From the NCBI GenBank assembly GCA_037951165.1, contig JBBDHG010000015.1:12086001-12150000 (forward strand): DNA of 64,000 bases, given 5' to 3'. Source of the stretch: Lophius americanus (lineage: Eukaryota > Chordata > Actinopteri > Lophiiformes > Lophiidae). A program made the translations under genes and the position numbers. Below are positions 26,801 to 39,148 of the stretch, in pieces; within the stretch, counting starts at the first letter, position 1; each line of letters begins with the position of its first letter. A model generated the notes under the pieces. That model was given only the letters and a program-made list of their open reading frames with translations, was not told where the DNA came from and searched no databases.

Positions 26801-29800
26801 TGCCAACATAGATTTGAACAAAGGGGTGATATTGAATCACTGAGTCTTTCCAGGATCTCGCTGTCATGCTCAGGCATTATACTATCACCTGTTACCAGTA
26901 AACCTCTTTACCTGGAGAATTGTCCAAACAGGTATTATGGGGCATTCCACAACTTTCTTAATCTTTGATCCCTCTGTCCCAACTTTTATTAATAAATGCT
27001 GTTGATATGGAATTCAGAATCAGCATATATTTTGCAAAAGTTAATCTTTGTAATGTTAACAAAAGAACCGAATGTTGAAAGGATTAACTAATTCTGTATA
27101 ACAGAAGATCACAACTCTGGTTCTTTTTTGGATTTTGGCTTCATGGTTGGGTTTCCTGCTTCAGTTAAGTTAATATTGAATAAAATTTCCAAATATTAAT
27201 TTAATCTCTTTCGAATATCAGTTGGTTTGGCTTTTCTTTTTTCTTTTTTGTGCTGGAGGAGGCGGAATGAAAACAATGTCTCCCTCTCTTACAGTTCTGC
27301 AAACTTAATCCATAAATTTTTTGTATTTTCCATTTTGCCTTTACTCAGTTTTTCTGTAATTTCCCCAACTTAAACTGATCCAATTGTATGCTGTCCTCGA
27401 GGATATCCTGTGACACGCTGTTCACTAGCAGATGGGCACAGTAGGCTGCCATGTTGATTTGACAACCTAATTCTCCACATGCACAATAGGCAGCACATTG
27501 GTACGCTATTACCCAAGATAGCGTACATTTAATGGCCTCTAAATAAACCACGTTGACCAACCAGCGGCTTATCTCAAGAACATTTCAAGACACAACAATT
27601 GTGTGGTAGATGATATACCAGTTCCAAAGAACTTAGAACAAAATTAAGGAGAAACAATTTAGTATTGAGTCTTTGGTGGAGGAAATAACACACTTTAATG
27701 GCAACTCACCCTTAGCACAGCCCTGCACTCTCTGTGTGGTTCTACAGCATATTTGTTTGGATTGCAGAGACGCTGACCTACATTTACCTGTCTTTCCTAC
27801 TTCACCTCGTGAACACATTAAAGAAAAATGTGCTACACTCTGGTGAGAAGTACTGGCATGCAGAACTGAACTGGTTTTAAGCTAAACTGACTTTGATCGG
27901 CTGAGTCAGCAGAGTTACTGCTCTCAGACAGATGTTCTCAGGCAGTTTTCAGTTTTTAAAAAAAAACTAGGTTGCTGAGTTTATAGATGTTTTTTCCTTG
28001 TTTTACTGTTGTTCTATAGGGGGGAAGTGGGTCAGAGGTTTGCCTTTTCCTCTTGACTCTGATCTCATCCTCGTTCTTTTGGGAGGCACCATGCTTGAGT
28101 TTGTACATTTATGAAGTTTAGGGCAAAGCCTTTCTTATTCATCTACAGTCCTGTCAAATGTGATCTTTGAAACCGGACAATGTCACATCTGGTCAAATTT
28201 ATTCTGCACAGCAAAGGTTTTAAAGGTGTGCCGTTTCGAAAAGATGTGTGGGGTCTTCTCCCTAAGGTCTGTCTCTTCCTTACAGATGGTAACCTGCGAG
28301 GTAATAACTCTATCACGTTTTCCAGCAGGCTCATCCTAAACTCCTAAAACAGCTGAGCAGTCCCACAGCTCTTAAGTTCGGAGAATCTGCCATCAGGTGT
28401 TTACACGCCGGCTGCCAATCAACAAGAAGGCGAGGGAGGGGTACATGTGTTGTTATTGTGTAAAGATCAGTTGGTTCTTAAAAACACCTTTCAGGGATTT
28501 GAGAGGTTTAAGATGGATTTAAATGGGGCTATATGGTGATCAGTCATTTGTGGCTAATTGACCTGTACGTAGGGCACAATTGAATTTATAGGTTGAGCTG
28601 CATATAGGTTTAATTTCCTGTTTTTCTCTTTGTTGGTAGAGTAACTGCAGCTGCTCTGTGGCTCTCTCCCTAACGGCAGCTCTTTTCTGTCTCCCCTAGT
28701 GAAACAAGAAATTTTAAAGTATTTTCCTTCCAATCCTTGGCTCCGTAAGAACTCCCAGTTATCAATCTCAAAACATCATAAAGTTCTTTACAAAAGAAAG
28801 CAGCACTCTCTGCATCACACATGCACTGGGCAACTGACTTTTTTCATGCAATGGCAGCTCTGCTCTGGGTGATTTAATGTAATGAACTTAATCGCAGGGT
28901 CAAGCAGACCTACTATTTAATGGCTCCCCGTTGGTCGTACTCACTTGCACCCCAGCAACACAGATTAAGTCCATTATCTTCAGTTGAATAGTATTCATTT
29001 CAAAGTACCTTTTAAGGATTGCTTTATCCTTCTCAAATGCCAAAGAGAGCAAATACTGTTGTCTTGATACTGCCGCACTCAAGTGCGGGTGACATTGTAA
29101 GGTTTTGTAATAGTTATTGTAATGTTTCAATTAAAGAAGGGTAATCATATCCTTTAATGACATTACATAATTATTCCCTCCTCCTAGGGGATAATATTTT
29201 CCCCTGTGTTACCTTTGTTGGTTGCCGTTTTTTTTGTTAGTAGTTCGATTGGTCAGGTGGATGGTCATCAGAATTATACAGAAACTACAAGACACATTTC
29301 CGTAAAACTTGGTGAGAGGATGGGTATTTGGGCAGAACAGACCTAATGCAGTTTTGGATTACGGATTACGGACAGTTACGGATGTGAATAAATCAGGAAC
29401 CGCAGTCTACTGAATGATGAATGAATAATCTTGTTGATTATTATTCAAATACAGACCATAAATAATATTTTTGTTTTTGATCCACTCAGTTCAGTAGTTT
29501 TCAAATCCGTCTCTTCCCAGAAGATGTAGCCGATTGCACAATGTGAATTGATCAATGAATGCTTCACAAATCTTTGACATTTTCAGGCTAATGTCTGAAT
29601 TCGTTATTTTCTGGAATCTAGGGGCACTGTTTGGCTTGGTGTTTTTTAGCTCAATAGTAGAGCAGAATCAGAGAATGAACCCTCATTAACCAGCAGGCAC
29701 ATTGGTTAAGCCTCTGGTCCTTTCCCTGCGTGAAATCAGTAAAGGCCTAGAGGCCCAGGAAACTCGTGAAAAATAATTCTAGTATCTTACATTTGTAGCA

Positions 29801-32800
29801 TGGATGAGAGTAGTTCATAAAAGTTGAGACTTGTTTCCTTAAACTTGCAAGAGAAACTGAAGTACTTAAGAAGAAGAACAGGTTCTGCTTGTGTTCTGAG
29901 GAGTGTTTCAGTGCCAGCCGGGGTGAAGATCATTGTGACGATGCAGCAACAGAGTCAAAGGTTGCTGCAGAGTTGGATATTAATACTCGTCATATAGATC
30001 CCAGTCTACAGCTTTTAATCTCTCCCCATTTACTGACGAGATCAGTGCACTTTCCATTAAATAAAACTTCAGGGCATTGGCCTGAAATCTCATATCTTAC
30101 CATGTTATCAGCAACAGTAACCGGTTTTGTACTTTCCTCCTCTATTGGGAAATAATGTAAGTACTACTACAATCAATGCAGTGACGGCTCCAAAACAGAA
30201 ATTTTCATTTACTCAATTCATTGTACAAAATAATCCTTTCCTAAATGAAAATTCAATTATTTAGTGTAAAAACATTATTTAGTTTTGTTGTAGCAGAGAT
30301 CCCAAAGGGTGAACTTTTGGGGATGCTATATATATATATATAGATGTAATTTAGTGTACATCTGATTAATTTTTTTGGGTTTGAACATTTTGCCTTACAA
30401 AATCTTACACATGGAAGAACACTGCTGTAGAAGACTTAATTACAAACCTTTTAGTGGTAAAATAATCATAACTCTGTATTCTAATCTCCTTTGGTCCATC
30501 TAGTATTGCTGACGTGGGTGAACTGCTCCAGTGTGAGGTGGGCGACTAGGGTGCAGGATATATTCACTGCTGGCAAACTGCTGGCCCTCGCCCTCATCAT
30601 CATCATGGGATTTGTACAGATCTGCAAAGGTGAGATTACTGACAAACATCCATCTTTAGTAAATTCATAATTTTTCCCGGGTTCTCTATGGGGTCTATCG
30701 GGTCGTCGATGTGTGAAAGGGAAAACTCCCTTGCGGTCACTGGGTACATATTCGGTCATTTGGGACAGTATAGACTCCCCACGGGCCCCACAGGGGTCAG
30801 TGAGTTGCTGGGGTCCTCACATAACTAATTTCAACATGCTTGTGTGGGTTCACTGTCACAACATGGCTTAGGGCCAGTTGTGACAGAGGCAGGGGCCGCA
30901 TGTTGTTGTTTCACGAGACTAGGCCCGTGAGACAACAGAACAGGGATTTCTATGCAAGTGAATAATTAGAAATATAGAGCTCAGCGGTTGATTTGAAGGG
31001 AGACTTTTACGAGGGGGGCTGTGTATGAGAGCACAAAGACTTTAATGCTCTCTGAAAACATGCCTCAAGGAGGGATTTCAGGAAAAATGACCAAAGATGA
31101 CACGGCAAAGGACTAAGAAACTAGATTTATACAAAGAACAAGGGATTATTTAGAAGTTAACCCCAAACAGAGTATTTGATCATTTTTCTGTGGGAAATGT
31201 GGAAATTACAGTGAATATCACAAAGTTCCAGGCACTACATTTTGTTTTTAATCGTATCAGATGAAAATCTAGGCTTTGGTGGATAGTGGAGGTGGATGTG
31301 TCTTTCATAGTTTGTTAGTTTGTTGTGCTGAACCAAACCATGAAATGAGCATAGAAAGAAAGTAAAATGGTGGCAAAACCAAAATACGACCTGTGCAAGT
31401 AGATTGATCTCCATTTCACAAATATGTTTGGTCTTTATTCCAACTCCTACTAACATTTTGGCTATTGTGCTCTCATCAGACCAAGGGATTCGGTGGAGAT
31501 TCAAACAGTTTATCACAGTTGTTATATAATTATAAAATAGGTTTGTATACACTCACAACAAAACAAGAGCAAATATGAGCCAGACATGGATCTTCTTGGT
31601 TTGGTATCAAAGTTTACATAACGACTTTAGAAAAGCCTTAATAAATTAGATATTATTGAATAAAAGGGCTAAAAAACATTTTGATTTTGCCTAATCTCTT
31701 ACTTTATGTTCCTTGCCTATAGGAGAGTACTATTGGTTGGAGCCAGCCAATGCCTTTGAGCCCTTCCAGGAATACGATGTGGGTTTGATAGCCTTAGCTT
31801 TCCTACAAGGCTCCTTTGCCTATGGCGGATGGAACTTCCTCAACTATGTTACAGAGGAGCTGGTGGACCCCTATGTGTAAGAGTTCATATTTTGCCTCAC
31901 ATATCTTGAGAGAGATTGTTTTGCTCAGTAGCACATCTTTCCATAACAATGAATGGCTATACTCGAAATGAATATAGATTCATTTAAAGCTCAATGTAGC
32001 TACTTCAGTGATTAGCAGTCTAAGCCTCCAAGTTTAATCCATGAATCATTTTCTTAAAGGTCTTTAAGATGTATCTAAATCAACATTTTAGAGTTTCTCA
32101 CAATCACACCTGGTGTCTGGGTGCTGGCTTACACACATTTATGATAGAACGGAATCATTTGTTTCTTCATTTCCTCCTAGTCTATTTAGTCTTTGTTTTA
32201 ATCTCATGTTTTTAAATAGCTTTGCTATCAATTAAAACACCTCCCCTTTAGGTAGACATTTGAATTTCCTGGTTTCAAACCCCCTTATCATCTTTCATTT
32301 TAGATTTCCTCTCCACTATTTCTCTTAATATTGCAATTTATTGTCTCCAGGAACCTTCCTCGTGCTATATTCATCTCCATCCCTCTTGTGACCTTTGTTT
32401 ACGTCTTTGCTAACATCGCCTACGTCACGGCCATGAGTCCCCAGGAGCTGCTTGCCTCAAAGGCTGTTGCCGTGGTGAGTATCTCTGAGCTTGACGCAGG
32501 GTAATCCTTGACGTCATTCAATCACTTGCCTCCATGGAAGAATGACTCTGCTTCCCTCTAGTGACTCCTGCCAGCCAATGCACTAGCCATTTGATAACAA
32601 ATTGAAACATGACAAAGTGAGCATATAACCTCATGAAATCTCTAACCTTCATCCTCCCACCCCTCCATCCCAGACATTTGGTGAGAAGCTGCTGGGAGTT
32701 ATGTCGTGGATCATGCCCATATCTGTGGCTCTCTCCACCTTCGGGGGAGTCAATGGTTCCCTCTTTACCTCCTCACGGTTAGTTGGATCGATAAAAACTT

Positions 32801-35482
32801 CCACAATTTCCACCAGCAAAATAATTCAAACTTATTGTCATGTAATGAAGAGTTTTGTCATTGTGTGAGGGACTTTTCATTTGCGCTGTAAATTCATCCT
32901 GTTCCCCTCGGTCGTCCTCATCTTAGCCTTTTCCGTGTAATTTATGGACGTATTTTTGAAGTGAATAGTTGGCATTAACTATCTTTGACTCTTTCTGTCA
33001 AAGACTATTCTTTGCTGGAGCCAGAGAGGGCCATCTGCCGAGTCTGCTGGCCATGATTCATGTGAAACGCTGCACTCCCATCCCTGCTCTGCTCTTCACT
33101 GTAAGTCCTGCTCAGACTACTGCACTCTTTCATATTATCTCCATCAAATAGATCCGTTTCAGTCACCACAGGATTCCAATTTAAGAAAACCAGACAAAAA
33201 GAAGCTGCAGACAAACCACCACCTAGCATATCACCTGTCTTTGACTTTCATGTCCTTCTCATTCCTCAGTGCCTGTCCACCCTGCTCATGCTGTGCACCA
33301 GTGACATGTACACGCTCATCAACTATGTGGGTTTCATCAACTACCTCTTTTATGGAGTCACTGTTGCTGGGCAGATTGTCCTGCGTATTAAACAGCCTGA
33401 TATGCACCGACCAATCAAGGTATGTTAATGTAGTGTTTAAAGTGTAACATTCAATATAGCTGTGTTTTTTAGTATATACTAATTATATACTTATATTATA
33501 TAAGTCATGACACATTCTATAATACACAAGTCTACCATGTATTTTCCTGATAATGTCAGCTGTTGTGTTCCTGGCAATTCCTCTGCGTTGGTGTCCTGTT
33601 TTTTGTAATGAACACAAATCATTGAAATAAGGATGTAAGAAAGTAGAAATATATCAAAGCACAAAATAATAATAATAGAAAATTATATTAACTATGTATT
33701 GCAGTAAAAAAAGCACTAGATATTATTTTTTTCTTTGCATCAAATGTTCCTGAACCACTTTGAAAAATGCTTTTTACGGCTTTGTTCAGAATACAGACCT
33801 TCAAAAACAGATTTAGAGTTACTTAAGTCTGAAATTCAGAAGAGGTTCTCACAAGGCAAATTGCCTAAAAAAAATTTCATTACTGTTATTCGGATAGAGG
33901 AGATTTTTTTTTTTTTAAACATCCATACAACTAAATCTTAAAGCTGATTTCTTGTGGTGAAAATTATTCACATCACAAATTGCCGACATTTGTGAATACC
34001 TTAACGAACTGTTAACTGCAAAAATATATTATATTTAAAGGAATAAACCATAAAATTCTTACAATGGCATATTAATGAATTGTTGCTTTTTCCTGTTTTC
34101 CAGATAAGCCTGATATGGCCAGTCATTTACCTCATCTTCTGGGCTTTCTTGCTCATCTTCTCCCTTTACTCCGAGCCTGTGGTGTGTGGCATCGGCCTGG
34201 CCATCATGCTGACTGGTGTCCCCGTCTATTTCCTGGGCGTCTACTGGGACAATAAACCACAGTGTTTCGACGCTTTCGTTAGTAAGTTAGCTAAATTTGT
34301 TGTAGTTTGTTTGGAGAAATATTTTAGATATAATTGGTCAAATGTTTTTGGATATAAGCTGAGTTGTTTTCCCGCCAAGAGTTATCGAAAGAATGACACT
34401 GTTTTCATGATCATAAAGTATCAAGGTCCAGATTGCAGATAGCTTAGCTTAGCTTAGTTTAGCCTGGCTGTTTCCTTAATTCAAATTACATGACTCTTCA
34501 CATCTGAAGCTTACCGATTAACATCGTCAATTAATCACCATCCAAATCGACACATAAAAAATGATTTATTTGGGTTTAGATGTATTTATGCACTAAAGCT
34601 ACAGCTGGTTGGTAAGCCCTGTTTCCAGTCTTTATTCTATGTTCAGCTAATTGCCCCTTGACTCTGGTTCTGTACTGGATGTGCAGATGTGAGAGAGATG
34701 TCTTAAATGAATATAAATGAAAATGTGTACTTCCTGTAATGGAAAAGAGTTCTTTCCAAAAAAATATTTGATTATAAACACAAAGTAGATCAAAATCTCT
34801 TTTTCTTTTTCTCAGTTTCCACAGTATTTTAACACAAATTTTGACATTTAAATTAGATGCCTTATTCAAGTAAAAACCATTAATCGTGCGGCGATGAAGT
34901 GGTGGACATGTTGTATCAAGCGTATATGTAGTTTCGTCATTCTGTCTGTCCATCAAGTTTCATATCGACACCGCAACTAAAAGTTTTATAATGTTTCTCC
35001 TAAACATTTTTATACAGGACAACAAAAATATTTAAGTAGGGCCTTCTGTTATTCTGGAGTTCTAGTCCTTTTTTTTTTTAGTTGCCGTGGTACAAGTTAA
35101 TTTAGGCACTTTCCGGTTTTGGTTGACGATAGTTGCAAATATCTGGGTCAACTACTTTAACATCTTTCTGTCTTTATTTGAGGTATTGAAGTTTGAATCA
35201 TTCTGGATTCCCTGGGAATCCAGAATGATTCAAACTTCTCAGTACGTTATATGTTTGTAAAGAAGAGCCATTTAACAGCTCTTTCCAAACCCCTATCCTA
35301 ATAGTGTTTGCCATTCTCCTCTTCCAGATAAGATGACATACTTGGGCCAGAAGTTCTGTGTGGTGGTTTATCCTGGCGAAAGCAGAAGCAAAGAGATTGG
35401 AGAGGAAGGAGAGGAAATGAAGGAGGCCATGGCTCCTCTGTCCAAAGAGGATGGAGATAACCTCAAGTCAGCGGACTGCTAA
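13554..35482 (+). CDS. slc7a8: Large neutral amino acid transporter small subunit 2 (LAT2), 11 coding exons
   Basis: Coding exons: 13554-13683, 20964-21168, 24824-24975, 30504-30629, 31723-31876, 32351-32474, 32674-32777, 33004-33100, 33270-33419, 34104-34281, 35328-35482. All junctions are GT-AG and the phases close to 524 residues (human LAT2 is 535). It belongs to the APC superfamily, is expected to span the membrane 12 times, and acts in the plasma membrane as a sodium-independent exchanger of neutral amino acids when bound to SLC3A2/CD98hc. Visible marks: the unwound TM1 substrate motif GNIIGSGIF at 44-52; Asn127 (human Asn134); Cys147 in FPTC, which forms the disulfide with the heavy chain; and the gating Phe236 in GSFAYGGWNF. 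The N-terminal tail (1-30) and the charged C-terminal tail diverge from mammals; the core is nearly identical to LAT2. LAT1 (slc7a5) is excluded by the LAT2-type core sequence, including Asn127. Confidence 0.97.
14385..14480 (-). repeat. Fragment of a common teleost interspersed repeat
   Basis: The words 'ggatctgcacccaaatt' and 'ttcggtagtttttgtgtaat' correspond to a repeat frequent in teleost introns, here diverged. Recognition is from memory and not by alignment. Confidence 0.4.
15740..15855 (+). repeat. Second fragment of the same common teleost repeat
   Basis: It contains 'tttatccagatccactccaa' and ends in 'aacattatctccttggttaagg', resembling the terminal phrase of the same fish repeat. 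It is diverged. Confidence 0.35.
16024..16075. repeat. 26-bp tandem duplication
   Basis: Two adjacent identical 26-bp units (16024-16049 and 16050-16075), beginning 'atcattattttctagaata'. Confidence 0.9.
17272..17391. repeat. (CA)n microsatellite in slc7a8 intron 1
   Basis: About 120 bp of CA repeat with a few interruptions ('atgcacatgc' near 17291, 'aagc' near 17367). It makes long His/Thr and Cys/Val open frames on both strands, which are artefacts. Confidence 0.95.
22394..23702 (+). pseudogene. Frameshifted LINE ORF2 remnant (reverse transcriptase)
   Basis: Two overlapping open frames (22394-23134 and 22971-23702) together cover the reverse transcriptase palm and the C-terminal domain. 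The first is correct up to about 22905 and the second from about 22935 on. The N-terminal part of the first frame before about 22460 is not clearly LINE-derived. With the endonuclease missing and the frame broken, the element cannot move on its own. Confidence 0.8.
22460..23883 (+). mobile_element. 5'-truncated non-LTR retrotransposon (L2/CR1-like LINE), RT to 3' tail
   Basis: It encodes part of a reverse transcriptase. In order: the FQSGFRS / HSTETALL entry region, the palm motif LLDLSAAFDTV, GVPQGSVLGP, and the YADDTQIY active site near 22849-22872. After a frame change come the NFLQLNSSKTE region and the C-terminal domain APRLWNALP, ending at 23702. The endonuclease and everything before the reverse transcriptase are absent. 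One frameshift lies near the CAT/TCA run at 22909-22932. A 3' UTR of about 150 bp and an ATT microsatellite (about 23851-23883) end the element. It sits in slc7a8 intron 2 in the sense direction. Family placement is from the motifs; a related jockey-superfamily clade such as Rex1 is possible. Confidence 0.85.
25372..25419. repeat. AT-rich simple repeat (atagat units)
   Basis: Short run of 'atagat' units with 'ata' interruptions. Confidence 0.85.
25637..25700 (+). mobile_element. Short LINE 3' tail
   Basis: Diverged copy of the 'gttataaattaaatgta' phrase followed by ATT repeats, as at the end of the LINE at 22460-23883. Confidence 0.6.
26640..26990. repeat. Degenerate interspersed repeat, possible non-autonomous DNA transposon
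   Basis: It starts with a 19-bp inverted repeat (26642-26660 and 26668-26686, one mismatch). The following sequence, with phrases such as 'gagaattgtccaaacaggta', 'attccacaactttcttaa' and 'ctgtcccaacttttatt', resembles a repeat common in fish genomes. The open frames on both strands are short and carry no clear transposase motif. I cannot name the family. Confidence 0.4.
29215..29400 (+). repeat. Fragment of a common teleost interspersed repeat
   Basis: The phrase 'cgtaaaacttggtgagagga' with neighbouring words matches the fish repeat also seen in part near 10715, 14385 and 15740. It is diverged. Confidence 0.4.
30630..31722 (+). other. slc7a8 intron 4 (1.1 kb)
   Basis: Nothing recognised beyond splice sites. 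The 105-codon minus-strand frame at 31235-31552 has no known domain. Confidence 0.7.
31877..32350 (+). other. slc7a8 intron 5 (0.5 kb)
   Basis: Nothing recognised beyond the splice sites; a pyrimidine-rich stretch precedes the acceptor at 32350. Confidence 0.7.
33420..34103 (+). other. slc7a8 intron 9 (0.7 kb)
   Basis: AT-rich, nothing recognised beyond splice sites. Confidence 0.7.
34282..35327 (+). other. slc7a8 intron 10 (1.0 kb)
   Basis: No exon seen. It holds a short AGCTT-type repeat near 34440-34460 and a perfect 25-bp inverted repeat at 35188-35238, about 90 bp before the last exon. Confidence 0.75.
35188..35238. repeat. Perfect 25-bp inverted repeat (hairpin) in slc7a8 intron 10
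   Basis: Left arm 35188-35212 and right arm 35214-35238 are exact reverse complements around one base. The left arm begins 'gaagtttgaatcattctgga'. A folded RNA would form a near loopless stem about 90 nt before the exon 11 acceptor. Confidence 0.95.
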
Positions 35483-37280
35483 AGTGTCTTATTTCCCAAC
35501 TGTCCCCCTTCAAAAAAAACAGACATATGCAGAAGCACATGTGGGTGTGCACACCCTCATCACAAAATACAACAGTTTGTAGTGGATTTACTGATCAACA
35601 CTCTTGCCCCCACACTTTTAATATGTTTATGTGGTTGAATCCATGTTTTAATCAATGATTTCTGTGCCATATACATTTCATAATCAACAGAGTAACATGA
35701 CCTAAAACTTTTGTATCCGAGGCCCTTCAGTAGTGCAATAAGAACTTCTCAATGAATGCTTACACAGACACACGTAACCATTTACTACTCTTCATCATCA
35801 TCATCAGCCCTGCTCCCTCCTCCAAACACTCCCTGGACAGTCTTACTGTAGGGGCATCATTTTTCTTAGTATTTTAGTATTTTTTTATATCAAGACTCTT
35901 ACTGTAATGTGATATGCAAACACTTTTTTTGCCACATTGTAGATTTTGCTTTGTCATCAATTCAACACACCAAAGTTATATTTGTCAAATATGATTGTCA
36001 TAGCAGAGAATCAGGTTCAGATTCACTCATTTTATGATGTGAAGTACACTAAACTGTGTGTTTTGTTTTGTAAAGTGACTGTGATTCCAAGATGTTTTTC
36101 TTTTTCTGTGATTGCGATTATTGTTAATACTGTATTTCTCTTTTGCTGTCATTCTAGTTTGTAATAAGATCATTTCAGTTTTGTTGACAATGTTTCATCT
36201 ATCCAACATCATATACAGCTGGTCCTTCTTTTTTTTTTACTCTTTACAACTGGGTGGTTTCCCTAGGGTTCCCCCAGGGAGGTCTTGGTAAATGTGCTAG
36301 AAAATGATCCATAGTTCTTTTTTCAATGCCTTAACTAGACTATATATTCTGTATGTCAGGTGCCATTGCAGTTGTATTTTGACTAATATGTAGGATGTCT
36401 AATCCCCATACTATGAGGTGTGTGTTATGAAAGCAACAAAAACAGTGTGATAGTTTTGGATTCTTGTTTTGATTCTATACATTCAATTAACAAATCAATC
36501 ATCAGCAGCAGCAAGGTTCTGAGTGAAAGAATAAATTGGCAAGATATGATAGTTTTCACCATGTTTTCATTATTAACTTGCAAATCCCTACACCGACACA
36601 TGTGAATGCTTGCGTAACAAGCATTACTTTTGCCACAGAATCATTTTCGTAGATTTCCATCTAGCCTTGTTTAAATATCTTTTTCTTTTTTCTCACATTA
36701 TTTTGGATTATTTCACTAGAGGAAATTTTAGTGCATATTAGTGCAGGCACCAGCAAAAAACACTATATACGCACCTCTGAATGAACCTGCCTGTTGGCTG
36801 GAAATAGTTATGTATGTATACATATACTGTATATTATTGTAACAACACTCCTGCAAACAAAGTTTACTCCTGTGTCTTCAGTCTTTCAATTGTCTATTAG
36901 TGTCTCAGGGCACCTCCACTGCCTTCTAATACACTGCCTAAAGCCTCCACACTATGTAATCTCAACAGATCTGAATGATATCCTCTATGCTAGCCTATTC
37001 AGGTGCTTTTAAAGAAGTATTTCCTCATGAGTTTCAATCTCATGCAGTCCCTACCCACAAAAAAACATTGATATACATTCATGACAATTACTATGAAGAA
37101 AGTATCAGGCCAGTATTGTATAGGTCTCTCTTGTTGAACTGTAAGGAGAACAGGGTGTTTTGGATGTCTTTACAATAATTGTGTTTTGTGCCTGTACAGT
37201 GATTGTGTATTTACAGTATACACTGATGTCATGGCAGTCAGTATATTTTCTGTTGGACAATAAAAAACACTGACTGGATG
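35483..37280 (+). other. Probable slc7a8 3' UTR
   Basis: Non-coding sequence from the stop codon to a plausible poly(A) signal AATAAA at 37259-37264. A second AATAAA lies near 37363, and an earlier one near 36529 may be used instead. The UTR extent is inferred; only the signals are seen. Confidence 0.5.
37259..37264 (+). terminator. Candidate slc7a8 poly(A) signal AATAAA
   Basis: Canonical hexamer about 1.8 kb after the stop, followed within 40 bp by TG-rich sequence ('ggatgtttggatttgt'). Confidence 0.45.
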
Positions 37281-39148
37281 TTTGGATTTGTAACTGGGGG
37301 CCTCATATAAAATCTGCCCCATCTTTATCTGTATTCCACAGTGAGATCATTCACAAGAATGTCAATAAATTCTTGTTACATTGCCAACAATGACTTCCTC
37401 ATTCTCAACATAAACTTTCTGTATTCCACATCTCACCAACATATACTGTAAAAACACGATATTTCATGTAACAATCTGTGAACTGTGCTTATAGCTGTCG
37501 AGAGTTTGTACTTCTCTTTGGTTAAGATTCCCAAATAAGTTACAACGTTCACATTTAGCTTTTATTCAGACCAAAATAGGCCTTCATTGTGGTGCATTCT
37601 GGTGTTTTCTGTTGGATCAGTTTAAAATACATTGTGCTGAAATAGTGAAAATGTGAAGACAAAATAATTTCTGTACACAATGGTCATATATTTAAACTGA
37701 GAGGAACTTCTGATTTGTTTTTCAAATCTATCAGTCTACTTTTTTTTTTTAAATAAATAAATATACACAAAGGTGATGTGTGAGAGAAAAATAACAAATA
37801 TCCATAAATGATTTTAACTTTTTATATCTCCTTTGTTCAGCTGTTGATTATACCATTAGTGAATTAATCAAAAGCATGGAATATATTTACCAGATTAATT
37901 TATTGTGAAAACAAGTAAAAGGCATGGTTCAAATCTGTACACACTAAGAAACATATATAGAAACAAACTTATTTATATCTATTTAAACTGGAACCCAACC
38001 TCGGAGAAGATTTAGTTGGCATATTCCTTGACTTACTAACAATAAGTAGCAAAATCTTAATAACTCAAAACAAATGAATTCACATGAAGTATGAATGTAA
38101 ACTACTTAAAGGTTCAATGTGTACGATAAAGCTGGAATTTTGTGGTATCTCTTTGAATAAATGGAATATTCATAACAAGGTATTTTTTGTGTACTTAAAG
38201 ACTAAAGTTAAATATTCTGTGGCCCTTGGAGTTCATTTCAGTGGGTGGACTGGGCAGCCCACACCAGAAAGGAGCACTCATTCCACAGTCACATTTCCTC
38301 TATGGTGGGGCAACGGAAATGCTTCCAGATCTGTATAGAGAAGTAGAGGGCTGGAGAACGCAGAGCTGCCCCACTCCACTAGATGCCATCAAATCTTACA
38401 CACTGTACCTTTAACGTACATGCTAAGGCTAGATATGAAGTATGTTTAAAGCAAACAAGATGCCGACCATGATTTCTCATTTTCCAATGTTCAAATAGTT
38501 CAAGATTTCTTGAATGCTTTTATTCAGTTTCTGCTGGAGAGACAGATATGATCAGTACCTCACTTTAAATCTCTTCATCCACTTTCCTGCCAGAAAATGG
38601 ATGTGTCTATTACACAAAATGTCAAACTGTTTATTTGACCACACTTCATAATATCTAAAAGAGATTCAGTGACTCTTCAAATAAAGAAAATGTGCTCGGA
38701 TAGGGAGAACAGAATAAAACATTGATAAAGCAGAAAAAAGTGAACCTAAGTTTGTGTCCCACTTGATTGTGAAGGCCATGGGTGTGTTTCCTAAAAGCAT
38801 TAAGTCACCATTTAATTATCAGATGAGTAAAGAGGACTTCTGTGTATACACGCATAAACAATGTATAATAGTTTGCTGAAAAGTATTACTGAATTACCTC
38901 TGGATTGTGAATCTTCAGTCCAGGCTTTGTTTAATAATGAAAATAACATTGCCATCTCTCCCAAGGTAACTTTAACTGCGGTGGAGTACATCGCCATAGC
39001 AATGTTACAGGGGGAGAGGATTTTGCAGCCAATCATATTTTTGACGATGGGTTAATAGCTGCCACAAGTAGAAACGTATATTTCCGTTTTACCGATGACT
39101 CTGTGTTTCTGTGTTGCCTATGACTCAACAACCAGTGACTGGATGCCG
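37281..39148. other. Interval between the convergent slc7a8 and nedd8 3' ends
   Basis: No coding exon is seen. It probably includes the nedd8 3' UTR on the minus strand next to 39149. It holds a MITE-like element at 38106-38414. Confidence 0.5.
38106..38414. mobile_element. MITE-like element with terminal inverted repeats
   Basis: About 309 bp. It begins 'ttaaaggttcaatgtgtacg' and ends with the near reverse complement 'cttacacactgtacctttaa'. An internal phrase 'ccactccactagatgccatc' resembles a repeat common in spiny-rayed fish. No transposase is encoded. The TTAA at both ends could be part of the repeat or a target duplication, so I do not assign a superfamily. Confidence 0.55.

Larger units (their letters stand above)
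24976..30503 (+). other. slc7a8 intron 3 (5.5 kb)
   Basis: No exon is recognised. It holds an ATAG-type simple repeat (25372-25419), a LINE tail (25637-25700), a degenerate repeat that starts with an inverted repeat (26640-26990) and a fragment of a common fish repeat (29215-29400). Confidence 0.7.

Noticed and set aside
34080..34442. Continuous 120-codon frame through slc7a8 exon 10
   Set aside because: It runs into both introns; the acceptor at 34103 and donor at 34282 define the real exon.
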